From the NCBI GenBank assembly GCA_038501625.1, contig JAZAYU010000079.1, positions 2,108,001-2,172,000 on the forward strand: DNA of 64,000 bases, written 5' to 3'. Position 1 is the stretch's first letter. Each line of letters starts with the position of its first letter. Below the pieces are notes generated by a model. The model was not told the origin of the DNA, ran no database searches, and saw only the letters and a list, made by a program, of their open reading frames with translations. Shown here piece after piece: positions 61,601 to 63,549 of the stretch. The stretch is from Corbicula japonica. Lineage: Eukaryota; Mollusca; Bivalvia; Venerida; Cyrenidae. The translations under genes were made by a program, and so were the position numbers.

Positions 61601-62964
61601 TGGTCAGCTTAGAGTCTGGTTTATATCTGGAGGTGAATCTGAATTTATTTCAAGACTTTAGCTTGGTTTTTCACTGGGTATTTAGCATGGTTTTGGGATA
61701 TTCTTTACATTGCAATAATCTGCACATGTCCTGTACAGCCTACAATCTCAAATCCCCATCTTCTCCAGACTGCACCTAATTCAAGCATTTAATTGCTGCA
61801 TGCTTATCTTCTCAAACTAATGAACAAATGACAGAGAAAATGAATCAGGGATATCAAAATCTACAGCTGGAAAAAGACAGAATTTTCTATGAATAATTAA
61901 TGTAATCTTTGTTCTCTCAAATTCTTGAAATCAATTACCTAATGAAAGCAAAAAGCAAATTAAAGAGTAGTATTTTTTAAATAAATGTATTACTCAAAGG
62001 TATATCACTTTTCTGTTCACACTTAATGATTAAAATAGTTCAAAATTATTAAATTCAAGTTTAATGTGTATTTCCAGTAACAAATATTGATAAAACAAAA
62101 AAGCTATCTTATATTACAACAGATTTTATTTTCAGTTTTCTAACTCAGATGAGCTATCGAAATAGCTATTTTTACTTTGGCACAGAAACATCCTTCTTGT
62201 TAAAAACAATTACCTGATCCAGTTAACAATGAATGACATAAATGACAAAATATGCTACAACTTGTTAACTCTTCATAGGATGTGGCTGTTAACACGTGTC
62301 ATCTGTTTGCATAGATTTATTATGTTATATCCGCCCCAAAAGTGACCTGTGTAGACACAGAATAGATGGCACAGATGTACCAGCTGATCTGGATATACAC
62401 TGGTTACCCTTATTTTAAAAGATATATATATGAAGTACAGGGTAAAGGATTGCTATTTTCGACGTAACAAAAAAAGTAAATTAACCTCATATCAGGCATG
62501 CCACTGAAAAAGTGTCGACGGTGTTGTTGTTGTTTTAAGTGGTTTTGTACACATTTCGTTGACTATTGAATAATAATTTTTACAGCAAAATGGATGATAA
62601 GCAAAGGTGTCTGCTCAACTTCTATGATGTCACTTCAATGACCGACGTCAACTTTCTGACAACACTTTTTCCTGTGATGGGCAGTATATTAATGGATAAT
62701 CATACGAGGACAGCAAGTGGTTCAAACACTATGGGCCACCATTAGTACTGCTGATCTGGGGCTTAAGTTTTTGACCCGCCAGTTTCAAGTTTTAACTTCC
62801 AACACTCCCACACAGCCCTATAGCCTATCACACAGTAGAGAATTAGTCTGATGCTACAATAATGGCTACAATACCCTACCTGAAATACTGATTGTTTGGC
62901 ATTGAGGTAGAAAAGTTCGACAGTTGCAGTTTCCCGAAGCTGAGTTATACTCTCTACATAAAAT
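1068..62964 (-). CDS. FRMD4A: FERM domain-containing protein 4 (FRMD4A/B-like), 5'-partial, 13 exons in window
   Basis: The spliced product has 651 residues in the window; the first codon is split and the N-terminus lies beyond 64000. Counting from exon W1, the order is: end of FERM F1 (1-28), F2 (about 29-118, with LPTYGIHYFEVK at its end), PH-like F3 (about 119-258, with PWWLG and SRRTFGPGNVNVHAWFG), a Ser-rich linker (262-310, motif SVSELATEL), the CUPID/DUF3338 coiled coil (about 315-460, motifs EELKNLC, ELTGRLP and RRRVGTAF), and a Ser-rich tail ending ETAV. Exon phases match at all 12 junctions. Family knowledge: vertebrate FRMD4A bridges cytohesin-1 and Par-3 to drive Arf6 activation at epithelial junctions, and FRMD4B (GRSP1) binds cytohesin GRP1. 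A cortical, junctional scaffold role is inferred here. The tail after CUPID is far shorter than in vertebrates. I cannot tell A from B; a pre-duplication ortholog is most likely. Confidence 0.95.
1689..2362 (-). other. FRMD4 intron W12-W13
   Basis: 674 bases of AT-rich intron with donor GTACGG and acceptor TTTTCAG. No repeat or gene recognised. Confidence 0.85.
2363..2632 (-). CDS. FRMD4A: FRMD4 exon W12 (CUPID core)
   Basis: A 270-base exon (90 codons, phase 0 in and out) with acceptor TTTTCAG and donor GTACGG. It encodes ELTGRLPVETPLAPGEEPPQ, IRRRVGTAFSLD, a Glu/Leu-rich helix and ITNAAHKLASDKSVSRF. ELTGxLP, PGEEPP and RRRxGTAFxLD are the strongest CUPID signatures. QRRHSF fits an RRxS basophilic kinase site (inference). 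Confidence 0.97.
2633..2858 (-). other. FRMD4 intron W11-W12 (shortest)
   Basis: 226 bases, donor GTAAGA, acceptor TTTTCAG. No insert recognised. It splits the CUPID domain exactly before ELTG. Confidence 0.9.
2859..2992 (-). CDS. FRMD4A: FRMD4 exon W11 (CUPID coiled coil, first part)
   Basis: A 134-base exon with acceptor TTTTCAG and donor GTAAGA, phase 1 in and phase 0 out. It encodes 44 residues including REMYSALKARREALEDILRK and KTEELKNLCIKEG. The heptad-like pattern and EELK.LC..E match the start of CUPID/DUF3338, known in FRMD4A/B, INAVA and CCDC120 as a cytohesin-binding coiled coil. The preceding intron is 20.5 kb. Confidence 0.96.
3150..3248. repeat. TTAA MITE, degraded fragment
   Basis: Retains the linker TTATTTCAGACTAAGAAGCAA and the stem piece AGTGTAGATCCAGATCAG. 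Both ends are lost. Confidence 0.5.
4706..4847 (-). CDS. Candidate alternative first coding exon of FRMD4 (FERM-less isoform)
   Basis: Inside the 20.5 kb intron, an ATG at 4845-4847 (G at -3) opens 47 codons beginning MPATYAISLKSWNSKDCFN. They run to a strong donor, AAG then GTAAGG, in phase 1. Exon W11 needs exactly phase 1, so splicing would give a Val and continue into NFDPAD and CUPID. I recognise no homolog of the 47 residues. This is inference from splice phase and the open frame; chance is a serious alternative. Confidence 0.25.
9908..10012. repeat. TTAA MITE, degraded half
   Basis: One diverged hairpin: ACCAGTGTAGATTCAGATC, GGCACATCCATGCAGT, GATCTTGATCTGCA. No intact terminus. Confidence 0.55.
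10778..11712. mobile_element. hAT-like non-autonomous DNA transposon
   Basis: Terminal inverted repeats CAGGGTTCGATGTTAA and (reverse strand of the right end) CAGGGTTCGACATTAA bound 935 bases. CAGGGTT termini are common in hAT elements. A clean 8 bp target duplication is not visible; only ACATA is shared by the flanks. No transposase reading frame. Confidence 0.6.
11124..11268. repeat. 145 bp nested inverted-repeat element
   Basis: 16-base inverted termini GGAACTGTCGCGAGTA, flanked by ATA on both sides, inside the hAT-like element. A small MITE nested by later insertion is the likely explanation. Confidence 0.5.
12209..13072. repeat. TTAA MITE expanded by an internal 77 bp satellite
   Basis: MITE-type ends (CCCTTTACTTCATAGATACA on the left; CAAAGGTGTATCCACAGAGTA on the right) enclose nine tandem 77 bp copies of a MITE internal segment. 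Confidence 0.75.
12303..12995. repeat. 77 bp tandem array, nine units
   Basis: Units begin GTGAACAGTATAGATCC at 12303, 12380, 12457, 12534, 12611, 12688, 12765, 12842 and 12919, with a truncated tenth at 12996. The period is exactly 77. Units are nearly identical: the first six read CAGCTGGC and the last three CAGCCGGC. This suggests recent expansion by unequal exchange or slippage. Each unit holds half of the MITE hairpin plus the linker. Confidence 0.95.
13648..13804. repeat. TTAA MITE, 5'-truncated
   Basis: Contains GATCAGCCAGCACATC, the linker TCTGAAATAACCTAATAAAT and a right end GGAGTTAAGGGTTAA. Confidence 0.65.
14107..14206. repeat. 51 bp tandem duplication
   Basis: Two copies of AGAAGGCCAGAATAAA plus CTGAAAGGTGTCTGAT about 51 bases apart. 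Confidence 0.8.
14317..14333 (+). repeat. G17 homopolymer
   Basis: Seventeen consecutive G on the plus strand. Length is liable to sequencing error and polymorphism. Confidence 0.9.
14440..15122 (+). mobile_element. Retroposon-like remnant with (CATA)n tail
   Basis: A GC-richer island that stands out from its surroundings. It ends GGCGTCTTTAAATAAACC followed by a CATA tetranucleotide tail (15105-15122), as many LINE/SINE 3' ends do. A lysine- and glutamate-rich reading frame (14873-15100) ends RQTPKWFADGVFK. I cannot name the family; a broken LINE ORF or a SINE are the options. Confidence 0.4.
15909..16564 (+). repeat. 172 bp tandem cores of element P1
   Basis: Four units starting TCAAAGGGCCATAACTT..., exact period 172, differing by a few percent. 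Confidence 0.9.
16565..16600 (+). repeat. (GGAC)n microsatellite in P1
   Basis: About eight GGAC units between the cores and the 3' hairpin, as in pearl-type elements. Confidence 0.9.
17982..18225. repeat. TTAA MITE, diverged full-length copy
   Basis: Starts TTAAGCCTTTACTCC and ends in GTAAAGGGTAA. Both hairpin halves are recognisable (GATCAAGATCTGCC; GATCCTGATCAGAGAGCAGC). Confidence 0.7.
18527..18772 (+). mobile_element. TTAA MITE, full-length reference copy
   Basis: TTAA at both ends. The terminal inverted repeat is CCCTTTCCTCCATA on the left and ATGGAGGAAAGGG on the right. Hairpin H1 runs from CGACCAGTGTATATCCAGAT to the rest of its arm ending CACTGGTCGC; H2 runs from GCGAACAGTGCAGATCC to GGATCTACACTGTTCGC, with the AT-rich linker AGAAATAACCTGATGAATC between them. 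The TTAA target and CCC.. termini resemble piggyBac-like elements. There is no transposase, so it is non-autonomous. Confidence 0.85.
21250..21346. repeat. Palindrome with ~43-base arms
   Basis: Arms GATGGAAAAATCTGTCACC and GGTGACAGATTTTTCTATC, and CTGTTTTGCGGGAAC and GTTCCCGCCAAAACAG, face each other around GAGGCTCTGCCGA. Further outside, ATCATGCATGAG faces CTCATGCAAGAT. Lies inside the 2.4 kb element. Confidence 0.8.
21542..21566 (+). repeat. G25 homopolymer
   Basis: 25 consecutive G, preceded by GGGTGGGGT. On the FRMD4 transcript strand this is a C-tract. Length is unreliable by most sequencing methods. Confidence 0.9.
23202..23400 (+). mobile_element. TTAA MITE with H1 partly deleted
   Basis: TTAA and CCCTTTCCTTGATATA at the left, ACAGGAAAGGGTTAA at the right. 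H2 is intact with the variant stem GTTTAGATCC pairing with GGATCTAAAC. The distal half of H1 is missing. Confidence 0.8.
23534..23681 (-). CDS. FRMD4A: FRMD4 exon W10 (Ser-rich linker)
   Basis: A 148-base exon with acceptor TTTGCAG and donor GTAAGT, phase 0 in and phase 1 out. It encodes a 49-residue Ser-rich segment containing SVRSVSELATELSRSTSS and ending SLSASRFD. The (S)LSEIA/VSELA motif after the FERM domain is shared with vertebrate FRMD4A/B. The rest is low complexity and probably disordered. Only 759 bases of intron separate it from exon W9. Confidence 0.93.
23682..24440 (-). other. FRMD4 intron W9-W10
   Basis: 759 bases, holding one reverse-oriented MITE (23977-24195). The remainder is unremarkable AT-rich sequence. 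Confidence 0.85.
23977..24195 (-). mobile_element. TTAA MITE, reverse orientation
   Basis: TTAACCCTTTCTTCC at the left and GAGGAAAGGGTTAA at the right. CACCTTTATTGCGTGGGCGAA at the left shows it is inverted relative to the copy at 18527. One arm of the first hairpin is shortened. Confidence 0.8.
24441..24582 (-). CDS. FRMD4A: FRMD4 exon W9 (end of FERM F3)
   Basis: A 142-base exon with acceptor GTTGTAG and donor GTAAGA, phase 2 in and phase 0 out. It encodes VSVSRRTFGPGNVNVHAWFG, ITPQLTKCIWSMAVAQHQFY and HERKASK. SRRTFG, the Trp in HAWFG and the closing helix IWSMAVAQHQFY..RK are conserved FRMD4 F3 features. Confidence 0.97.
25588..25768 (+). repeat. 20 bp minisatellite
   Basis: About nine units of GTGCAGAAACACTTGAATCA with scattered substitutions (ATGATTGGG, TTGATTGAG variants). 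Confidence 0.9.
26206..26342. repeat. Palindromic element F2, copy 1
   Basis: A 137-base near-perfect palindrome. Outer arms AAGGTTATAAAACTGAG and CTCAGTTTTATAACCTT; inner arms CAAATCTCAAGCATCTGATT and its complement around GGCAACCAGTCACC. Confidence 0.85.
26740..26970. repeat. Fragment with TGACCTTGACC cores
   Basis: Contains AATGTGACCTTGACCTTTGA and AAGTGTGACCTTGAAGG about 155 bases apart. It resembles the cores of the pearl-like elements and the repeat starting at 63550. Confidence 0.5.
27428..27585. repeat. Imperfect tandem triplication
   Basis: Three spaced copies of AAAGGGAGGTTACTCGTTGG, each followed by CAAACTCCC or similar, starting near 27429, 27499 and 27550. A C-run lies at 27465-27475. 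Confidence 0.7.
28104..29224 (+). mobile_element. Pearl/Helentron-like element P2
   Basis: Starts AACTAGACT, hairpin GTGTCC-aca-GGACAC, then ATGCCCCCAC. Tandem ~155 bp cores follow, then a short GGAC-type microsatellite (29159-29185) and a 3' hairpin ending GTGGGGGCATAA. Same layout as P1 with a different core. Nested in the Tigger-like element, so it is younger than that insertion. Confidence 0.8.
28401..29160 (+). repeat. ~155 bp tandem cores of P2
   Basis: AAAGGGCCATAACTCTGG recurs at about 28401, 28555, 28710, 28865 and 29020, period 154-155. A more diverged unit precedes these near 28250. Confidence 0.9.
30367..30471 (-). CDS. FRMD4A: FRMD4 exon W8 (35-codon insert in FERM F3; possible cassette)
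   Basis: A 105-base exon with acceptor TACATAG and donor GTAAGT, phase 2 in and phase 2 out, so inclusion or skipping both keep the frame. It encodes VVHTLSSFNLYEDAIREQIE and then DADALSEAITDPST. It inserts between EVHDPKR and VSVSRRTFG, which are contiguous in the vertebrate FRMD4 proteins as I recall them. The insert is acidic and would form an F3 loop. Coding status is supported by the open frame, both splice sites and matching phases. Confidence 0.88.
31122..31371 (+). mobile_element. TTAA MITE, full length
   Basis: TTAACCCTTTACGCCATA to AAGTAAAGGGTTAA, with both hairpins present and a small duplication of the GTGTAGATC stem in H1. Confidence 0.8.
31854..32083 (+). mobile_element. TTAA MITE, diverged
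   Basis: TTAACCGTTTACACCAT to GTTAAGGGTTAA. H2 is well kept (AGACGGCACAGATGTGTAGG). Lies four bases from the next copy. Confidence 0.75.
32088..32278 (+). mobile_element. TTAA MITE with H1 mostly deleted
   Basis: TTAATTACCCCTTTCCTCC to GTAAAGGGTTAA. H2 is intact with GTTTAGATCC/GGATCTAAAC stems. Nearly abuts the preceding copy. Confidence 0.8.
32870..33092. repeat. TTAA MITE interrupted by a palindrome fragment
   Basis: H1 remnants (CAGACCCAGATCAGACTGCA) and a MITE right end (GGTGTATCCACTGAGTAAAGG) are separated by about 70 bases of the second palindromic family. Confidence 0.6.
32990..33058. repeat. Palindromic element F2, half copy
   Basis: One arm only: AAGGTTATAATGCTGAG, CAGTCTCAAATCTCATGCAT, GATTGGCTGAAATGG. 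Inserted in a MITE. Confidence 0.65.
33318..33534. repeat. TTAA MITE, diverged
   Basis: Left end CTTATACTTCATAGATACAC; H1 GTGTAGATCTAGATCAGCC; right end ATAGATTAAAGGGATAAA. Confidence 0.65.
34226..35446 (+). mobile_element. Pearl/Helentron-like element P3
   Basis: Starts AACTAGAATT, hairpin ATCACT-gaa-AGTGAT, then ATACCCCCAC. Six ~142 bp cores each carry TGACCTTGA (34527, 34667, 34802, 34947, 35092, 35237). A (GACC)n microsatellite (35367-35398) and a 3' hairpin ending GTGGGGGTATAAT follow. Nearly identical to P4 and P5. Confidence 0.85.
35846..35990. repeat. Palindromic element F2, copy 2
   Basis: CCCAAGATCATAAAACTGAG to AGAATGATCTTAGG, with CAAATCTCAAGCATCTGA arms. More diverged on the right arm. 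It ends 24 bases before exon W7. Confidence 0.8.
36015..36091 (-). CDS. FRMD4A: FRMD4 exon W7 (FERM F3)
   Basis: A 77-base exon with acceptor TTTCTAG and donor GTAAGT, phase 0 in and phase 2 out. It encodes VFVWKSLENLYYRDRKFSIE and then VHDPK. The F3 pattern W..(L/V)ENLYFRE(K/R)KFS(V/I)EVHDP is kept. The trailing CG can join A from exon W8 or G from exon W9; both give Arg. Confidence 0.95.
36150..36379. mobile_element. TTAA MITE, diverged full length
   Basis: TTAAGCCAGTTCTCCATAG to GAGTTAA, both hairpins recognisable. Begins 58 bases from exon W7, so it lies close to that exon's acceptor. Confidence 0.65.
36688..36750. repeat. TTAA MITE fragment
   Basis: Retains GTGATCAGACTGCACACATG and GCTGATCTGGGTTTACACTGG only. 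Confidence 0.5.
37476..38301. mobile_element. hAT-like non-autonomous transposon with 8 bp target duplication
   Basis: The terminal repeat AAGGGATGGGCACGAGTA on the left matches TAGGGATGGGAACGAGTA on the right (minus strand). A perfect 8 bp duplication, GAAATAAT, lies at 37468-37475 and 38302-38309. Both subterminal regions are packed with GAGTACCCGAGTAC repeats. No convincing transposase frame. Confidence 0.85.
38353..38439 (-). CDS. FRMD4A: FRMD4 exon W6 (start of FERM F3, PH-like)
   Basis: An 87-base exon with acceptor TTTTCAG and donor GTATGA, phase 0 in and out. It encodes DKKDIPWWLGISNKGISVYD and then KQDKNVPRR. PWWLG..xKGI..YD is the first strand pair of the F3 PH/PTB-like lobe. It lies just right of a hAT-like insertion and between two near-identical pearl-like repeats. 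Confidence 0.95.
38637..38860. mobile_element. TTAA MITE, diverged
   Basis: Left end TTAGCTCTTTACTTCATGG, H1 GTGTAGATCCAGATCAG, linker TTATTTCTGACCAAAATG, right end AAAAGGATTAA. Confidence 0.65.
39033..40245 (+). mobile_element. Pearl/Helentron-like element P4
   Basis: Almost base-for-base the same as P3, from AACTAGAATT to GTGGGGGTATAAT. It differs at scattered sites (for example TAATAGTGACC for TAACAGTGACC, CCAAACAAGG for CTAAACAAGG) and has a shorter uninterrupted (GACC)n tract. Confidence 0.85.
40706..40921. mobile_element. TTAA MITE
   Basis: TTAACCCTTGTCTCCATG to GGAGGAACGGGTTAA. H2 GTGCAGATCCTGATCAAATGG with its partner GATCTGGAGCTACAC. Confidence 0.75.
41318..41531. mobile_element. 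TTAA MITE, diverged right end
   Basis: TTAACCCTTACTCCATAG at the left; the right end has decayed to GGAGTAAGGCGTTCA. Both hairpins are partly kept. Confidence 0.65.
41664..41721 (-). CDS. FRMD4A: FRMD4 exon W5 (end of FERM F2 lobe)
   Basis: A 58-base exon with acceptor TTTGCAG and donor GTAAGT, phase 2 in and phase 0 out. It encodes YMTIIESLPTYGIHYFEVK. The LPTYGxHYxxVK motif is the classic end of F2 and entry into F3 in FERM proteins of the FRMD3/4/5 kind. Confidence 0.96.
41774..41987. mobile_element. TTAA MITE, left member of an abutting pair
   Basis: TTAACCCGTTATTCCAC at the left, hairpins GTGTAGATCCAGATCAGCC and CAGATGTTACAGCTGTGCC. Its right end runs straight into the next copy. Confidence 0.65.
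41988..42228 (+). mobile_element. TTAA MITE, well preserved, right member of pair
   Basis: Left end TTTACCCTTTCCTTGATATA, right end ACACAGGAAAGGGTTAA. Both hairpins are nearly intact, with the GTTTAGATCC/GGATCTAAAC stem in H2. Confidence 0.8.
42821..43029 (-). mobile_element. TTAA MITE, reverse orientation
   Basis: TTAACTATTTCCTCCAC to GGAGGAAAGGGTTAA. The inverted layout is shown by TACACCTTAATTAC at the left. The left hairpin has lost one arm. Confidence 0.75.
43631..43759. mobile_element. Compact TTAA MITE derivative (single tight hairpin)
   Basis: MITE ends (TTCCTTTCCTCC; GTGGAGGAATGGTTTAA) flank one hairpin with 18-base arms GTGTAGATCCGGATCAGC and GCTGATCTGGATCTACAC, one mismatch and a two-base spacer. 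The middle of the element is deleted. Confidence 0.75.
44002..44067 (-). CDS. FRMD4A: FRMD4 exon W4 (FERM F2 lobe)
   Basis: A 66-base exon with acceptor CTTTCAG and donor GTAAGT, phase 2 in and phase 2 out. It encodes EDRVIDYYKRIAGTTKGSAI followed by V. EDRVI and the GxTxGxAIV pattern match the F2 lobe of FRMD4. The trailing AA completes an Asn codon with exon W5. Confidence 0.95.
44717..44782. repeat. TTAA MITE fragment
   Basis: Retains GAGTGTAGATCTAGATCAGCC and a weak partner arm. Confidence 0.45.
45004..45245 (+). mobile_element. TTAA MITE, nearly intact
   Basis: TTAACCCTTTCCTGTATAG to TACAGGAAAGGGTTAA. H1 runs GCGACCAGTGTAGATCC to CACTGGTCGC; H2 runs GCGAACAGTTTAGATCC to GGATCTAAACTGTTCGC. 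Confidence 0.85.
45637..45780. repeat. Palindromic element F2, copy 3
   Basis: CTCAAGATCATAAAACTAAA to TTTAATGATCTTGGGCCC. The centre AATGGCGACCAGTCGCCATT is a perfect palindrome. Confidence 0.85.
45895..47131. repeat. TTAA MITE expanded by an internal 73 bp satellite
   Basis: MITE half-hairpins flank 13 tandem units. The right part carries H2 (ACGGCACGGATGTGCCGG) and ends GGAGTAAAGGGTTAA. The left boundary is approximate. Confidence 0.75.
46023..46971. repeat. 73 bp tandem array, 13 units
   Basis: Units beginning GATCATACGCC recur every 73 bases from 46023; the thirteenth, at 46899, begins CATCATACGCC. Variants are few: GGCGATCAG versus GGCGGTCAG, CAGACAGCC versus CAGACAGTC, and GTCAGCGG in the last units. 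Each unit contains its own small dyad, GATGTATGTGCC against the next CATACATCATCAG. Confidence 0.95.
47128..47370 (+). mobile_element. TTAA MITE sharing its TTAA with the preceding element
   Basis: The junction reads AAAGGGTTAACCCTTTCC, so one TTAA serves both elements. Both hairpins are present. The right TTAA has decayed to TTGT. Confidence 0.8.
48560..48716. repeat. TTAA MITE, partial
   Basis: Linker TTAGGTTATTTCTGACCAA, H2 partner GATCTACACTGGTCACAC, an (AT)n stretch, and right end ATGGAGTTAAGAG. Confidence 0.6.
48728..48962. mobile_element. TTAA MITE, diverged
   Basis: Left end TTTACCGTTTACTCTATGG, both hairpins recognisable (GTGCAGATCCAGAGATAAGC; GAAGATCCTGAACAG). The right end merges with the next copy. 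Confidence 0.65.
48963..49181 (+). mobile_element. TTAA MITE, left end lost
   Basis: H1 GTGCAACCAGTGTAGATCC, H2 GCGAGCAGTGCAGATCC with GGATCTACACTGTTCGC, and right end TGGAGGATTTCTGGGTTAA. Confidence 0.75.
49535..49734. mobile_element. TTAA MITE, H1 reduced
   Basis: Left end ATCCTTTCCTCCAAG, H2 GTGCAGATCTAATCCTGATC, right end GATTAAACGGTTAA. Confidence 0.65.
50404..50719. repeat. TTAA MITE with internal duplication
   Basis: The linker plus H2 start occurs twice (CCTGATCAGACGGCC near 50550; GATCCTGATCCAACATG near 50625), giving a copy about 70 bases longer than normal. It ends TACAGGGTTAA and may be an early step of the internal expansion seen elsewhere. Confidence 0.65.
51314..51553 (+). 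mobile_element. TTAA MITE, full length
   Basis: TTTACCGTTTACTCCATATA to GGAGGGGAGGGTTAA, both hairpins present. Confidence 0.7.
51675..51768. repeat. TTAA MITE fragment
   Basis: Weak H2 remnant (GATTTGGGTCTATACTGG) and a right end TTAAAGGATTA. Confidence 0.4.
52028..52111 (-). CDS. FRMD4A: FRMD4 exon W3 (FERM F2 lobe)
   Basis: An 84-base exon with acceptor ATTACAG and donor GTAAGT. It enters and leaves in phase 2. It encodes residues 56-82: DVTTKADLKKLPLITTSAL and then REHPSIQY. DLKKLP and ALxEHPS are diagnostic for FRMD4 F2. The trailing TG joins exon W4 to give the Cys of YCEDRV. Confidence 0.95.
52156..52237. repeat. Palindromic element F2, half copy
   Basis: GGACCCAAGATCATAAAACC, then CTCAAGCATCTGATTGGCTG; only the left arm is kept. 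Confidence 0.7.
53056..53285. mobile_element. TTAA MITE, left member of an abutting pair
   Basis: TTAACCCTTTACTCCACTGG at the left, diverged hairpins, right end eroded just before the next copy. Confidence 0.65.
53290..53489 (+). mobile_element. TTAA MITE, H2 shortened
   Basis: TTAACCCTTTCCTCCATATA to GGAGGAAAGCATTAA. H1 is intact; one arm of H2 is deleted (GCAGATCCTGGATCTACAC). Confidence 0.8.
54490..54805. repeat. TTAA MITE, rearranged
   Basis: Several stem pieces (CCGGTGTAGATCC, GTGTAGACCCAGAACAGC, GTGTAGATCCTGATCAGAC) in an enlarged copy ending ATCCATGGAGTAAACTGAC. Confidence 0.55.
55758..55870. repeat. TTAA MITE left half
   Basis: CCCTTACTCCATATATACAGG and H1 (CCAGTATAGATCCAGATCAG) are kept. 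The right half is replaced by a pearl-like 3' end. Confidence 0.65.
55876..55946 (+). mobile_element. Pearl-like 3' end fragment
   Basis: GGACAGACGGAGAGACCGAC, then a 3' hairpin remnant ending GGGGGGCATAA. It is joined directly to half a MITE. Confidence 0.6.
56730..56800. repeat. TTAA MITE fragment
   Basis: Retains GATCTGATGGCAG and TGGTCTACATTGGTTGCAAAT. Confidence 0.4.
56993..57234 (+). mobile_element. TTAA MITE, full length
   Basis: TTAACCCTTTCCTCAATATA to TGAGGAAAGTGTTAA, both hairpins intact. Confidence 0.8.
57466..57545 (-). CDS. FRMD4A: FRMD4 exon W2 (FERM F2 lobe)
   Basis: An 80-base exon with acceptor TTTCAG and donor GTAAGT, entering in phase 0 and leaving in phase 2. It encodes residues 29-54, including the F2 helix signature ETVFELAAHVLQATLGDY. 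The two trailing bases join exon W3 to make Asp. The sequence corresponds to the vertebrate FRMD4 VFELASYILQEAKGDF helix. Confidence 0.95.
57645..57780. repeat. Palindromic element F2, copy 4
   Basis: GGGCCCAAGATCATAAATCT to CAGTTTTATTACCTTTGGCC; the outer CCAGGGCC faces GGCCCTGG. It begins 100 bases upstream of exon W2 in transcript order. Confidence 0.8.
58394..58453 (+). repeat. 30 bp perfect tandem duplication
   Basis: GTTAATGATGATGCTTTGTA plus TTGGTTGACC is repeated exactly once. Confidence 0.95.
58500..58740. repeat. Pearl-like core fragment
   Basis: TTTTTAGTAACAATGACC and TTGACCTTGATTCCAGTGAC match the cores of P1 and P3. Ends are lost. Confidence 0.55.
59346..60590 (+). mobile_element. 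Pearl/Helentron-like element P5
   Basis: A third near-identical copy of the P3/P4 type, AACTAGAATT to GTGGGGGTATAAT. It has the longest (GACC)n tract (about 60487-60542, with GACA interruptions) and few substitutions elsewhere. Confidence 0.85.
60625..60871 (-). mobile_element. TTAA MITE, reverse orientation, nearly full length
   Basis: TTAATCCTTTCCTCCACAG to GGAGGAAAAGGTTATAA. AACCTTTATTGCATGGGCAA at the left and CGTAAAAATGCGTATAA at the right show inversion. Starts 35 bases after pearl-like copy P5. Confidence 0.78.
62265..62447. repeat. TTAA MITE, degraded
   Basis: Left TTAACTCTTCATAGG, H2 remnants (AGATGGCACAGATGTACCAG), right AAGTACAGGGTAAAG. Confidence 0.55.
62880..62964 (-). CDS. FRMD4A: FRMD4 exon W1 (end of FERM F1 lobe)
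   Basis: This 85-base exon is preceded by the acceptor TTTCAG and followed by the donor GTAGGG. It enters in phase 2 (one base completes a codon) and leaves in phase 0. It encodes FYVESITQLRETATVELF and then YLNAKQSVFQ. This is the stretch leading from FERM lobe F1 into F2, close to the vertebrate FYIESISxL...ELFFLNAK pattern. The upstream exons carrying the start codon and most of F1 lie beyond the window. Confidence 0.95.
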
Positions 62965-63549
62965 CTGAAAGATATATAGAAACAGATTCTATCATTCATT
63001 ACACATACACAGAATAATACACATATATCGACTCCAAAATCAACATGTGTATTTACAGCTAAATCATATAATCAAAAGAGCACCATGAAGTGAATGCATT
63101 ATATGTCCATCAAAATAACACTGTTTGACTGTTTATGTGTCTGTACAATCTTCCTTCTGAGCATAACTTTGTTTCCATTATAGGGATTTGCTTCAAACTT
63201 CACACATTGGAAATCCAGGCTGGGTAATGTAATATTTATTTCCATTTGTTGATTATGCTTGTCCAGATCACAACTTCATTACTGTAGAACACCCACTCCT
63301 CTACTAGAAATGAGAAAATATTGCAAACTCTCTGCAAACAACATCCCACCATGTTTGAGGATGTCAACCATGTCAGGCACTGGTTCACTTTGAAGCTGTA
63401 GTTTCAAGTAAGTCCCCTTTATACTTTCTGTGTTATGCTCCGATCAAGAATATATCAATAAAGTGATTTAATTTAAAAACAAGCCAGAGCAGAGTAATAG
63501 TTAGTTCAAACTGTCTGGGATTAATTGATATTTAAGTTGTAAATATTTA
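62965..63549. other. Intron sequence upstream of exon W1
   Basis: AT-rich sequence with no exon or repeat recognised. The N-terminal FERM exons (start codon and most of F1) are expected beyond 64000. Confidence 0.7.

Larger units (their letters stand above)
57546..62879 (-). other. FRMD4 intron W1-W2
   Basis: Holds a palindrome (57645-57780), a 30 bp duplication (58394-58453), a fragment with the TGACCTTGACC core (58500-58740), pearl-like copy P5 (59346-60590) and two MITEs. 60872-62264 shows nothing recognisable. Confidence 0.85.
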